Shown one piece after another: positions 48,370 through 60,839 of a stretch of DNA of 64,000 bases (the first letter of the stretch is position 1; every line of letters begins with the position of its first letter). Where the stretch lies: positions 10,067,947 through 10,131,946 of the forward strand of contig NC_049982.1 of assembly GCF_000003815.2 (NCBI RefSeq), read 5' to 3'. The notes under the pieces are model-generated. The model did no database searches and was not told the DNA's origin. It worked only from the letters and a program-made list of their open reading frames with translations. This DNA comes from Branchiostoma floridae. Taxonomy: Eukaryota; Chordata; Leptocardii; Amphioxiformes; Branchiostomatidae. The position numbers and the translations under genes were made by a program.

Positions 48370-50235
48370 GGCTGTGTTCCGTTTGTTTTATGTGCTAGAC
48401 AGCTACAAACGGATGGAAAATAATTAGGGAAATAGTTACGTTTTGCCTCTATCAACACTGAAACGTAACGGGAGGTGCCGTAACATGGCATGCTTTTTCA
48501 CATGCTCAAACTCACGGCGCTCCATCGCTAGCTGTCACAGAGTGGTCAAGTTTTGATGAATGATTTTTTAAAACATTCATCTAAATAACATACTTGGATA
48601 AGAAATACATTGATACGGTTCATGAACCCTTCACCAACCGCGTTACAAGCGGCAAACTCTGACATTTTTGTGAGTGTACCTTTCAATTTTGTGCTACGCT
48701 GGACAGTGTGCCCCAATTGGTGCGCTTTAAAATTTAATGTAATTTTGCTCTCGTCAGAACATGGTGATGAATTTAAGTAAACAGAAATAGGAATCGAATT
48801 CTCTGATAGTTAAGTTTTCTTTTGACGATAAAATTGTGAGTGTGTGTACTTCTTGTCTCACGTGAGGAGAGCGGAGTCTAGCACCATCCAGGTCGTGTTT
48901 TCACGGGGAATGGGCTGAATGCACTTAATGCAGCAGCCCGACTTACAAAATCATTACGTAATAAGGACACCGCTGACATCACCAAAACTCTGTGTACGTA
49001 TTCAAAAACCTATTTGGCATCTCTCTGTGAAGTTTAATTTTTGTAGAATTATTCAGAGTATTATATCTCTGCCAAAGATACCCGCATGCTAAATATCATG
49101 GAAATCAATCATTACCATACTCTGTCATGCTCCTTGGAAGATTTTGACAAAATTGCCCCTGCAGTTCGGGGCAAGCCGCTAGGGGCCCAAACATTCATCA
49201 CTTCTTTCTTACATCACAAGGTATCTGCCACCAAAAAAAAAAACAATCAAGACCATAGCATGTCCAGGTCAAAAGATACAAAAAATCGAGATTCTGCTGT
49301 AGTACCAAGATTACACACCGGGGGGCCCAAAATCGTCTATGACCTTCATCTTTCCAGCACCTTCCTACATACGAAATATCATTACAATCCATCCAGAGCT
49401 TTTAAAGATATGGTGAACACAAATATCCGGAAACACAAACACACAGATACACAGACACACCGAAAACTATACCTCAATTTTTCATGGAGGTAATAACGAG
49501 GAGGTGGAGAAAGAGGGAGGTGTCGGGATTCAAACCCAAGAAAAAGGCTGTGCGTCATCGGAGTAAGATGGTTATTTGTTCAGGCTCACATAACACTGGG
49601 CGCCTTAGGTCTACGCCATTACATGTACACCTTTTTACTGGCATGCAATAAGTTCAACGATGATGAGTAATTTCCTGTGAATTTTCCGGCCACTGTAACA
49701 TTCTATAACAAGTTGACCATATTACTACGCAACAGAAAATGGTTCTCTTATTCTCAACTTCCAAAAATGAAAGTGATTTGCTTCTAGCGTTCCGGATATT
49801 CAATATAGCGACAAAATTTAGAATCAACCTTTAACTACACATTATTTGATACTTCTACAAGAATGCGATCAGAAAAACATTAAAAAATGATGTACGGATT
49901 GTTTACCTGCCTGGACTATTCTGATGATGGAGTCTGCCGCTTATCATTAACGTTAATACTCGGATTTGAATTTCTGCAATAATAAGACGTCCAAGGCTTA
50001 AGGAACGGACCAAATCCAAGGGGAGGAGAAAGCGTTCGAACTCAGTATGTATTGTGAAACATATGTCGTACATCTTCTATTATGATCATTCATACATTTA
50101 AAGGTGTCAGATTGCCCTTACCTGGTCCGTTATTCAAAGTATTTCATTTACTAACTTTTAATGATAACTTTTGACTCTAAGACATACGAAATTGGTTTCT
50201 CCCTTCTGATGAATATGTAATCACATTTTGTCACT
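48370..50235. other. Upstream region of vWA-BRCT gene and dispersed repeat
   Basis: The left end holds the promoter of the minus-strand vWA-BRCT gene. A dispersed repeat is listed at 49090-49490. A B-box-like phrase (gggtttgaatccc on the minus strand, near 49535) may be a worn SINE. No gene is supported. Confidence 0.4.
49090..49490 (-). repeat. Dispersed repeat, reverse copy
   Basis: Read on the minus strand it carries, in order, cctccatg, a gtgtgtctgtgt-type run, tggattgtaatgatatttcg, ttttgggccccccggtg, ggtactacag and acatgctatggtcttga. The blocks match the copy at 11062-11290, and the atggt/gattttgggcc blocks match the tandem units at 39880-40480. The plus-strand open frame across it is not a gene. 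Confidence 0.6.
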
Positions 50236-51505
50236 ATGGCTACTGAGGAGCGTGGCAAACACGCAGACAGTGATATAATTGGACCGGGTGTAAGTGTTTA
50301 TTCACGTTCCTTTGTCCAGTATGTTGACTTTTCATTCAATAGGCTTTTTTTTTGGGGGGGGGGGGCGAAAACAGCTCAGTTCCAAGAAAGACGTGTTTTG
50401 ATCGTTCCACGGTTGCTAGAAAACTAGCGTCTGATAGCATTTTCTGGTTGTAAAATCTATTACAAAGCCACGGTTAAATGTGATCGGTCTTACCTTTGAT
50501 TTCAATGTGTGATAAAAGAAAAGTTGTAATTGTGTGATAATTAGTCTTGAAAGAGTCACTTCGAGACATGTAGTGACAAGGTCGAGGATGATTGAACCCA
50601 AATTCCTTTTGTCTGTATCGATCAGTAGCCATTTGTCTACCATACTAAGCAAGAAGTACACAAGCCTGTTGTAAAACTAGTATTTGCTGCACCACAAATT
50701 GAACATTTAATAACAACAACGCTTTATACAGATCATTATGATTTTAGTATGCCATTGCCATCAATATTGCGTTTCGCCAATGCTACAATCATTGGATGCA
50801 CAAATTGCTAGATCGCTACTGTCACTGATCTTGGAGACTGAGTGAGGAGGTTTATGCCTGTCGCCAAATTCGGTAACAAACGTTAACACCACGAGTGCAA
50901 TGGTTTCCATGGTAATATTATCCACGTATGAGTCCAGAAATGGTCGTTTTTGTGACGCTTTATAGTTTTTCTGGCTTTCTAAAGAAACAAGAAAGGGTCA
51001 TTTTACTGCCATTTGTATATATATATATATATATATCCCACCTTGCTTACAAATTGTTGTACAGAAATTACTGTAACAAACGTTACCATTCTTCAATGCT
51101 TTCTAAGCTTTCTGTCTGACCTGGTGTAAAATTCTGCCCACAATGTTCCCAGGGATGTCCACTTATATCTAAATGACATAGCCAATAATGTCAATCATTT
51201 CGAAGGAAAGGGGCAATGTTTACTGTTGTACTGTTGCCCTGTAATACATAACCAATGGGTAAGAAAATAATAAGTTGACATTTTTTGGCATATTTTTCCT
51301 TGTGTTGGCTATTTCTAAACAGGTTAATTGGGATTGACTTTTTTCTATTATAACATGCTGGTAATAATTTCTAACATCATGTAAGTAGTTATACTAAATT
51401 TTGTCGTCCTGTGTCTTTTAGACGCCAATTGATTTCGAAGAGTTCATCTACAACTCTATCAAGGCGAAAAAAAAGTTAGATATCGAGGAGTACAGATTCT
51501 GGTGA
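50236..51505 (+). CDS. Possible small gene ending in a duplicated BRCT exon
   Basis: Exon 51422-51505 (acceptor TTTTAG) encodes TPIDFEEFIYNSIKAKKKLD and seven further residues before a stop. Aligned with the last exon of the vWA-BRCT gene (43720-43800, opposite strand), 20 of 26 positions are identical, with the same phase-0 acceptor and nearly the same stop position. A candidate first exon 50236-50289 (MATEERGKHADSDIIGPG, donor GTAAGTG) joins in phase 0 and would give a 45-residue product. The rest of a BRCT fold is not found between them. Either this is a truncated tandem paralogue, a pseudogene, or exons are missed. The last exon itself is well supported as homologous; the two-exon model is weak. 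Confidence 0.45.
51017..51037. repeat. (TA)n microsatellite
   Basis: A short alternating TA run inside the interval between the two exons of the possible BRCT-tail gene. Confidence 0.85.
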
Positions 51506-54500
51506 TCATATACATATAGTGCATTTCTATGGTGCAATGCGTGTAAAACACACAAGCTACTGAGTAAGACTTTGCTTGCCTCCACGTGATGTGTATCGAA
51601 ACGTATTGATGGCATACTAAAATCATAATGATCTGTATAATTTATAGTGTTGTTATTATTAAATCTTTCACGGCACGATAAACGGTATTTGAGCAAGCTT
51701 AAAGTGTATCTTAACGTTGACGTATTTTCCTTCTTTACGAATCTATACACCTCTTATACGAGTACGTAAAGACTGGCGTTACGTGGTCTTTATGTAGGTT
51801 CGGATACATCCGTATTTTTCGTTTTTTTTTTAAAGTTGGCTTTCAGCAGCTTAAAGATGTTGAAAATAATAAGTTAGTTAAAGCTCATTTAAATTGCGTT
51901 TAAAGTTTTATAAACTTTAAGCATCGTTACGGCTCATTTACGTGCATGCGTACGTATAGATTATCATTAGGTGCTTATAAGTTTTGGCTCAATGTTTTTG
52001 TACCATGGATATACATGTAATGATATATTCTGATAGATTTATTAGGACCAGATTTAATCTGTATCTCTGTTATGTTTTACCTGACCCCTACCTCCCTCGT
52101 ACCTCAATGAAAAGCGGCCTGCTTATCATGAATAAATAAAGGCTCAAACAAAATGTACGTGGGTTCACAAAAGATAAAGCAGCACACGAACCTCTGTCTG
52201 AAAAAATAGATCAATCACATAATGCCAGGTCCTTTGTTACAGATCTAATAAACACAGTCTTGGAAAATGTGCTTTGACCTGTGCAGAATACAAGGTATAA
52301 GATAACATGGTGCCTGAAGAAGGGGAACAGTCGGTTCTGTCTGTTCATGAATCATGTCTGAGAAAACAATTGTAAGGTTATATTGTGTTTCAAGTGCGCC
52401 TTCAGTTGACAAAAAATCGTACTCCTTCACAGAAACTAGAAGGCACTGAACTTCTTCTTCCCTTTTCCTTTCTACCAGACAGACCAATATCTGCCTCACA
52501 AACGACAAAGTAAATTCAAATAGACATTGTAAATGACAGTTAGCACATCAGTCCCTGATAGCTATATGCACACTGTCATCTGTTTCAGCATAGGCTTAGC
52601 GGCTGGTTTCCTGAACAAATCTAGGTCTAACTATAGGTAAAAAGTGTCTCAATCCGTGCGATCAATGAATGATATACCCCGTTACTTACCTATAGATTTT
52701 TCAAATCAGCCTCCGGATCCAAACGCACACTTTATCACAGGGGCTGTTTTCAGACAGAGTGTAGCTCAACAGGCGTACGCTGAGCCTTTCATTGCCATGG
52801 ACACCCCAGAACGTGTAAATATGCCGTCCCTTACAGGTTTATCATAATGTACCTATTCAGACGACCTCTATGCCAACGCTTGTATCGTAAAACAAACCCT
52901 ACCTGAAAGGTGCTGTGAAACTGTGAACCTCAGTGAAAGCAAAGCCTGATTTCCGAGAAAGAAACTGGCGCTGGTCAAATAACATGGACGTGTTTTTCTC
53001 CAGAGACTTCGAAAATATTTGACACACGAGACACGTATATTTAATCTATGATCGGTAGGAAGTGTGATTGTCGTACCCGTTAGCGCTGTAACATCTTAAA
53101 TGAAATATCTATAAGCATTTTCTATCAGTGAAGGGGTTTTAAATCCGGTATTCCTAGCCTAGCGTTTGAAGCACTAGACGCTAGCACATTACACAGAGAC
53201 TGTCGGTTGAATAAGATGTTGTAAGTTTAAATATTTAGTGCATGTGCGTGGGCATAGCTAAGAACCCACCAAACGTCTAAACTAGAGAAGGAGTTCTTGT
53301 GATACTGATCATTGCAATCCGTTTCTTAAGTAGCTCCTTCTATCGTAACAATAGTTTCGTACAAAACTGGCCTTAAGGTTATAGGTTACACTACTCGGGG
53401 TTAGGTATGCAGCAGGCGACAAATGCTGAGCATTGACTACAGGTGTTGTCGTCTGAAGTTCTGTGTCCCGAGTAACCAGAGCTTCGCTGAGTAATTGTGT
53501 ACACCTGTTACTATGTGTACATGACCTCAGGATGAATAGTGCCAGTCAATCTCACTCACCGTGTCGTTTACATTGTGCGCAGAATTGCTAATGAATGTAC
53601 TTTCACTCAGGACGATTCCATTCGGGAGGGTGGAGAAGAGTTAGAAATTACATGTACTTAGGTTTTTGTTTTCGTTATCTTTTAGATATTGTATCTACCT
53701 CCTAGTTTGTCAACATATGTAGTGGAAGAATATCTGCTGACTACATGCATTTTAACATAACAAATTCTGCACCCCTACACAGTAGAATGGAACTGCCCGT
53801 TCGCCCCACAAGGTGTATAATCACGTGACTCGGTCTTTTGTACCTTTGATGTGCAGCAGGTTGGATAACACTGTTTGGAAACTATTTGTGTACGGAGCTT
53901 ATGGTAACGGGGTGTGTTATTTCAGTCCTGAAGTATATTATTTCATGACACTTGGGTCACAGGTACGGACATTCTTTCTTTGGCCTTAAGACTCACTCGA
54001 CGTCAAGATATGGTACAAAGTTTGCTGAACAGCACGGGCCCTGCAACGTGACTAAGTGAACGTGCCGATCAGAATGTACGCGTAGTCGGTAAGTATATAC
54101 AGCGCCTGCTCATGTTAAAGTCTAGATTCCGTTTAAGTTGACGAGTTCCTGATATAAGGGAGGTATGTTCCAGCATATTCTATCTATGCAAACAAAGTTT
54201 ACGTAAAATGTAGGGGCGAAGTACGTTTTGATAAAGAAGTACATAGACACAAACAGCAATTGTAACTTGTAGGTTATTGTATGTGTATGTATGTATGGCA
54301 AGACATTGCGTACACTACATTACCAGTTGTGAGTTGTACGCCAATGGGTATTTGGGGAGTGACTGTCTCCACCGACACAGATTAAGCCCAGTTAAGTGTA
54401 TCATGTTTCATATGAGTCTGTTTGCACACATTGACGGGCCTACGTCGTTTTGTAGATATATACCCCATGAATAAAACATAGCTGAAGACCCTTGAGGTGG

Positions 54501-55396
54501 AAACTTTACGAAGTTAGAAACCTGTTCACAGGTATGATTTAACTGTAAACCATTAGAGCCACACCAGAATGAGCGTATCGGGCAGAGGATGACGTTTCGA
54601 TACTGTGATTCTATTCAGACTGTTTCCTTTCTCCTTTTCTAAAGGAAAATCAAAGCTTCATCTAAGTGTAGTCACCACGATATTTAACCCATGAATAAGA
54701 ATACACCAGCTCTAGTAACGGGGCAGCGGAGACAGGGGTAGGCTCGGGAAATTACGGTGACTTGTAGAGAACAATTAAGCCCTGCTCAAAGGGGAAGGGG
54801 TGGGACAAAAGAGGTACCTCATACATTCACTGTACCTACTATCTCGAAAGATGATACTGCTTGGAGGTTCCTTATTCCTATTGGATTTAAACAACACCAA
54901 GCCTTTACAGTACGTCCAATCATTCATAAAAGAAACCAAAGATTGGGTAAAAATTATTTCATCCTACCAGTGTTTGCTTTACTTGTATATAAATGTCATT
55001 CTTCTTACGTGTTACATGATTTTTAATTTGTTAAATTTTGTACTCATATTACTTTGTCATTCTTATGATTTAGTTGTCAGTATTTGTTTCAATGTAGTTT
55101 TGTAATTCCCTTTACAACACACGAACATAAGACAGGGGCTTAATTGTGTTGCCATCATGGCTTGGAAGTGATGAAATATAAAGATGATACCTCTTATCTT
55201 TTGGCGTTGATTTTAATGTATGGCTTAAATTTGTGTTCATAGATTCTTTTGACGTAAACTAAAAAGACACATGTGGGGGAAGTTGTAATTTCACTGATTA
55301 TTCTATCAACGTAGGTGTTGAAGACTGCCATATTTCCGGTCATCAATCGCTCTACACTACACGGTGCTGGTGTTGTCCACTCTTGTGCAAGGCATC
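51506..55396. other. 3.9-kb interval without a supported gene
   Basis: AT-rich. An open stretch at 52644-52847 (67 codons) is bounded by a stop and lacks recognisable motifs. The last few hundred bases before 55397 should contain the promoter and 5' UTR of the hillarin/KY-like gene. Confidence 0.4.
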
Positions 55397-58300
55397 ATGG
55401 GCTCAGGCTCGTCGAAAAAGATGGCGCCCGTCGCCACAAGGACGATCGAGACACAGACTGACGTCAGCAACCTCGAGGACGTCCCGTCACAGTCAGATCC
55501 TGGGACGATGTATTTCCAAGCCCGAGCGACACACGGTCCCGGTACGAGAGCACCCCCACCGACCGCTACCGTACTACCGGTCACGGCCAACGGGCAACAC
55601 AAGACGGCAGGGCATGGCGGGAACCAGGAGGGAGTTCTGCCGGCCCCCAAACCTCCATCAACGTCTAAGGACCAGCTCACGGCGAATCAGAACTATCAAG
55701 AGATGGATGAACGCGCTAGACAGGTGAATTGGTCAAGACTTTTATGGTTGAATTTGAAAATATATTTTATCTTTAAAATGTGTAATTATCATCCATACAT
55801 TCTGTCTATTATTGCCCTTGTATGTCTGTCTACGTGTATGTTTCCCAAATCCACATACTTGCAATTAGCCTTTCGGGCATGAACCTGTGAATAAAACTTC
55901 TGTTAAAATGCAGTTAGTGTATATAACGTTACGTCTGCGATTTGACCAAGTCTAAAAAACGGTTCTTCTTCACCCATCCAGGCTACAGCGTCAGAGGCTA
56001 ACTCCTTCGATGGGCTAAACCAGTATCTAATGAAGGGGAAGAAAGAAACGGTTGCTGTGGAAAGTACGCCAGGATCATCCCAAAACCATGTGGGGGACGG
56101 GGAAACAGCCGATACCGATAAGGAGGGTGCCCAACATGGCGCCGTCAGACCTGAAACCTCGCGAGATCAGTCTCAAGCGAACGGCGAGACAGGAGAGGTG
56201 GAGGAGGCGAGAAACACCGCGGGAACCAACAATACGCAACAAGAAGCCGCTGGGACTCTTCAGGAAGATGTCGAGAGGCAAATAGAGGAAGCAAAAGCTA
56301 CACAGGCGAAGATAGACATGCAGCGACAAATGTCCAAAAAGAGACAACAGTTAACGCTGCAGGAAAAGTTGGAAGCACGAAAAAGGAAAAGGCAAGAAGA
56401 CGTCAACAGACAAGAGGAGAAAAGGGCGAGGGAGGAGCTAGCGGAGAAGCACGGAATAGCGGTGAGTCTGATGTCAATAGTACATCATATTCCGTTGGTT
56501 TTCTCTGTGGAGGATTTATGGATATTTCAGCAAAGTTGATCTTAGTCATTGATTCATGGTTCTGAGATTGTTACATTTATCATTTTGCTTCACAATTGTA
56601 GCTTAACTTACAACTGCTACTTGTAGACACTTGCTTCTCAATGGCTGTATGCAAGATGGAACATTTTATCAACATGCATTGCTATATATTTACAGCCCCT
56701 AATTGTATACTAAGATGCATTTGTAACTCAAAAGTATCGTAGGTTATCAAAACTTGTATCTTCATGCACATTATAATTTTGCAGATGCCAGAGCAGGTCC
56801 TTGGCCAACAAACACAGGTGACCGACGTGAAGGGAATGGCAAAGAGTAATACTGAGGGAAAAACCGTTAGATTCGCCGACGACACCGCTCTGAACTTGGA
56901 CGAAAAGCATGAAGAGGTTGTCATACCCTCAGAAGAGGTAAGTTCTTTGGAGCCTACTGTGGATGAACGTGTTTGTGCGTTAGACATTAATACTCTCATA
57001 TATTGCATACTTAACGCTAGAACATAAGACTGGATGAACACACTTAATCAAATTCGGAGACAATAACAGGTTGGAACGCTACGGTTCTGACTAAAACACC
57101 TACTTACCATGAGCATAATTTTTCAGCCTGTTCCAAAAGGAATCGACAGACACGAGGAGATCAAGAAGGCGGAAGAAGCAGCTCCATTGATGCCGAAGAT
57201 GCCCGTGACGAAGAAGGCGTCCGTGTACAAGAAGGAGGACATCTCACTCTTCAAGGACTTGGAGGACCACGCTGTGTCACTTGCTCTTGTGGTAAGAAGC
57301 TTCGATGATGTTGTCTACAACGGTGAGAAGTATTTTATGACAAGGTAAGATAAGAAATGTTGACTAATTTATTTTAACATTTCATAAATCATTTGCTTAC
57401 TGTAGAGAAAATTGGGCATGACACACGATTAAGTCTCTTTCCAGCATTAAGCACTGGGAGTAGGACCTAATCTGGAAAAAAAGGTCATACAGAAGGGACA
57501 CAAGGGAGGAGATAATGAGTATTGGCACGACAGGGACAAAAGGCCAATGCATATGCAAAGTAAATGAAATATGAAATATGACGCATTTCGTTTTTTTTTT
57601 TTTTTTTGCTTCCTGTGGTGACAGAAACCCAAGACGACGGACACGTTCGCGACCCTGATGGAGGTCCTCCTCATCCATGACCTCTCTGACCTGGAGAAAG
57701 TGCGCATGATCTTCCACTGGGTCACTGCGCAGAACCTGAACGAAATGTCGTTTGGTGATGACGTAGAGGACGACTCCCCAGCTGGGTACCTGAAGGCCAT
57801 TAAAGAAGAAAGGCAGACGTACGCCACGCTGTTCGAACGACTTTGCAGGTGGGTAGAGCTAAAATGATGGAGTCTCCTAATCTCCAAGCAGATCTTGCGG
57901 TGGCATAAGATAGTATCATAAGCTGAGAGGGAGTTTAGCCGGCAGAGGAGTTTCATTGCGGTGGCCAACGAAACTCCTCTGCCAACTGAGATCGTTCCCC
58001 AGCTTATCATACTATCTTATGCCACTGCATGATCTGCTTGGAGATTAGGAGTCTCCCACCGTCAACTAATGAACAACAAAAAATTATATGTGCATGTGGC
58101 TCGTATACTTACTAACAGGCATTAACATTTACTGGTCACGGCTTCAATGTAGTTTTCATACATCTTGGGGAACAGGGGATTTGGTCCGAAGGGATACCCG
58201 ACTGAAACCTGTCAGGCTACCAATCTGTACAAAAAAGACAAATAAGACGCTTAAATAGTTGCTAACGACAGATTAGCTGAGGGATAGTAGATATGTATGT

Positions 58301-60839
58301 TGATATAAAACGCGTGAAATAAACCCTGAGCGCATGTCTTTTACCCCAGTTTCACTACGTTTTCTTTCTTCCTTTTTTATCGTTAGTGCTGCTGGACTCC
58401 ACTCCAAGACTGTCCACGGGTACATGAAGGGTGTGCGGTACAACCCCGACCACCATTTTGACGGCCCAGGAGACCGACACCGCGGAACGTGGAACGCCGT
58501 GTTGGTGGACGGGGAGTGGCGCCTCATCGACTGTCACTGGGGCTCCAGACATGTCACTGGTAGGTACTAGTAGGTTTGGAATACTCAAGTTATATACAGT
58601 TCTTTGAAATCATTTGTTTGTGCAAAAGTTGCATGGTTCAGGATGTCACTGTTGTCCTAATATCAATTAAAATGTAGTTCGTTATTTGTGATACAAGTAG
58701 ATTATCAAAGTATAAAAACCTGTCAACCTAATTTACATGTTTCATATCCTTTGCAAACAACTCAACATTTGAAAAGGGAATTACATACATCATTTAGTCT
58801 ATGTAGATATATAAATATGATAAGCATTGAGCTTTGTCCAATGTACAGTTAAAGAGGTGCGCCAATGACTTCACATCTTTTCCAATAATGTCTGTAAATT
58901 CCATTATATAGGTGATGACCAAGTCGATATCGACCAGCTGACCACCGTGTACAAGTACGAAGAGTTCTATTTCCTTACTGACCCTGAACAGCTGATCGAC
59001 ACCCACTTCCCCGACCAGCCTGAGTGGCAGCTACTAGACAAGCCCATCTCTCTCGCCGACTTCGAGGCAGGCGTCAAATGCTGGCCTCTGTTCTACAAGC
59101 TGCACGCGTCGCTGGTCAGCCACAAATCCGGGATAGTTCACACGGAAGACGGCACGGCCGAAATACGCGTCGGTTTCCCGAAAGACGATTTCACCAAAGT
59201 TCGGTTCTCCTATCGACTCAAAACAAAGGATAGACAAGACACAGTCGATGGAGTCGAACTGAACCGGTATGTTTTGCAAGAGACCAAGGACGATCACGAG
59301 AGTTTCACAGTCCAAGTACCCACAGAAGGGCGGTATCTCATTGAGATATACGGAGGGGAAGATACGGGAGATCAGGAGCACACGGAGACCTCTAACGTCT
59401 GTCTCTACATGGTAGTTTGTGAGTCCGCGAAGCAAAGCTGTACCCCGCTCCCCGAGTGTCCGATAGCGTGGGGCCCTGGCAGGGACGTGGTGAAAGCTGG
59501 GATGACTCCGCTGAGTCACAAGGAGGCTGTAATCAAAACAGACACAGGACAAGTCGAGATCAAGTTCAGGCGGCCTAGCAATCTCGACTTTAGGCAGAAC
59601 CTGTACAAGGTCAAGTGCGAAGAGACCGAGCTGGCAGGGTTCGCGGTTAACGCGTTGAAGAGCGATGAGGTGACCTTCCTGGTCAGGGCACCTGAGAAGG
59701 GAACCTACGGACTGATAATATATGGTAAAAACGGAGACGGAAGCAAATTCTCACAACTGTGCTACTACGTCATAGAGTGTGAGAAGGATCCAGACGGTGT
59801 CGTTCCGTTCCCACAAGCTGCCAATCATCAGTTCGGTCCGTTAGAACCTCAGTTTTCGGAACTCGGCCTTGTCAAAACAGAAAATGCCAACTATCACCTA
59901 AAGACTGAAAACGGTGAGGTCAATGTGAACGTTAGGCTTACCAACGAAAAGCTATTAGCTTTCAAACATATCTTATCGTCTAGAGCGCAAGACGGTAAGG
60001 AAAGTTTGGATCAGTACGTCCTCAGACAGACGGTGGACAACAGCACATCCATGTTGTTCCGCCCTCCCCATGCCGGGGAGTACAGTCTCGCGTTGTACGC
60101 CGGGACAGGTACGGAACTAAAGAACGTGGTGAACTTCTTCATCACGTGTGACAAGCCAAAAGATAATGTCCAGCCATTCCCAGTTATTGGGGACGCCAGC
60201 TGGGGGCCAATCCTTCCCCCGTTCTCTGACATTGGTCTCTCATTGGTAGCCCCTAAGACTGCATACATCACAAGCGACACCGGGGAAGTTATCATCGACC
60301 TCGATTTGTCCAAACCTGTCATGTTGCGGACCCGTATGTCACTCCACAAAGATGGTACAAGTGAGAGCATGGATCAGTACATTTTCTACGAACTAGGCAA
60401 CGAAAATGGAACAGTCAGCCTTCGTCTCCCGAAGGAAGGCAGCTACAAGGTTGAAATGTTTGGACAAGACATAGCATCTTCGACAGAGGGTGTTCCCTTG
60501 GTTGCAAATTTCTTTGTAGAATGTACGAAACCCCTAACGGACGCGACACCGTTTCCCAAAATCGTAGGTGCCAAATGGGGACCGGGATGTCGTCTGCATG
60601 AGCCAACATCCGGGGTATTATCACGTGATCAGGTAGTCAACTTCAAGGTGGATGTTCCGCATGCGTTCCAGGTTGCTGTGAAAGGGGATTCCGTGCAGGC
60701 GATGAACAAGATCGAAGGAAACACTTGGGAGGCGAAGTATGCCATCGGAAAGGCGGAGAAATCGGTGACTATTCTGGCAAATTATGAGGAAGGTTCGCAG
60801 AAATTCGCTGGTCTGTTGGGTTTCACCGTCGCAGACTGA
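55397..60839 (+). CDS. Hillarin/kyphoscoliosis-peptidase (KY)-like protein, degenerate active site
   Basis: Seven exons: 55397-55723, 55982-56461, 56785-56937, 57127-57291, 57625-57848, 58387-58559, 58912-60839; 1149 residues. The start MGSGSSKK is a good N-myristoylation site. A low-complexity region and a charged coiled coil (~206-268) follow. The transglutaminase-like domain (~376-510) contains FKDLEDHAVSL before it, KVRMIFHWVTAQN, TYATLFERLC, GTWNAVLVDGEWRLIDCHWG and YEEFYFLTDPEQLIDTHFPD, all family landmarks. In KY the catalytic motif reads C-x-G-Y-A and H-A-W-N; here those positions are Arg438 and Gly483, while the Asp (D498) stays. The last exon (642 codons) holds four related beta-rich repeats, each starting near a W/F-GP motif and closing with EGxY-type strands. 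Family members act at the cytoskeleton and muscle Z-disc; this one is probably a scaffold. AATAAA at 61078 and ATTAAA near 61268 follow. Confidence 0.93.
57874..58051. mobile_element. Palindromic MITE in KY-like intron
   Basis: The ends are perfect inverted repeats (ctcctaatctccaagcagatc and its complement). Further inside, tggcataagatagtatca and tgatactatcttatgcca pair, and then gaggagtttc with gaaactcctc. Nearly the whole element can fold on itself. It is non-coding. A related half copy lies near 7123-7215. Confidence 0.88.

Noticed and set aside
49086-49493. 135-codon plus-strand open frame
   Set aside because: Coincides with the reverse copy of the dispersed repeat and shows no coding features.
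52644-52847. 67-codon open stretch
   Set aside because: No recognisable motif, no splice partner and no supporting context; could be chance or a transposon scrap.
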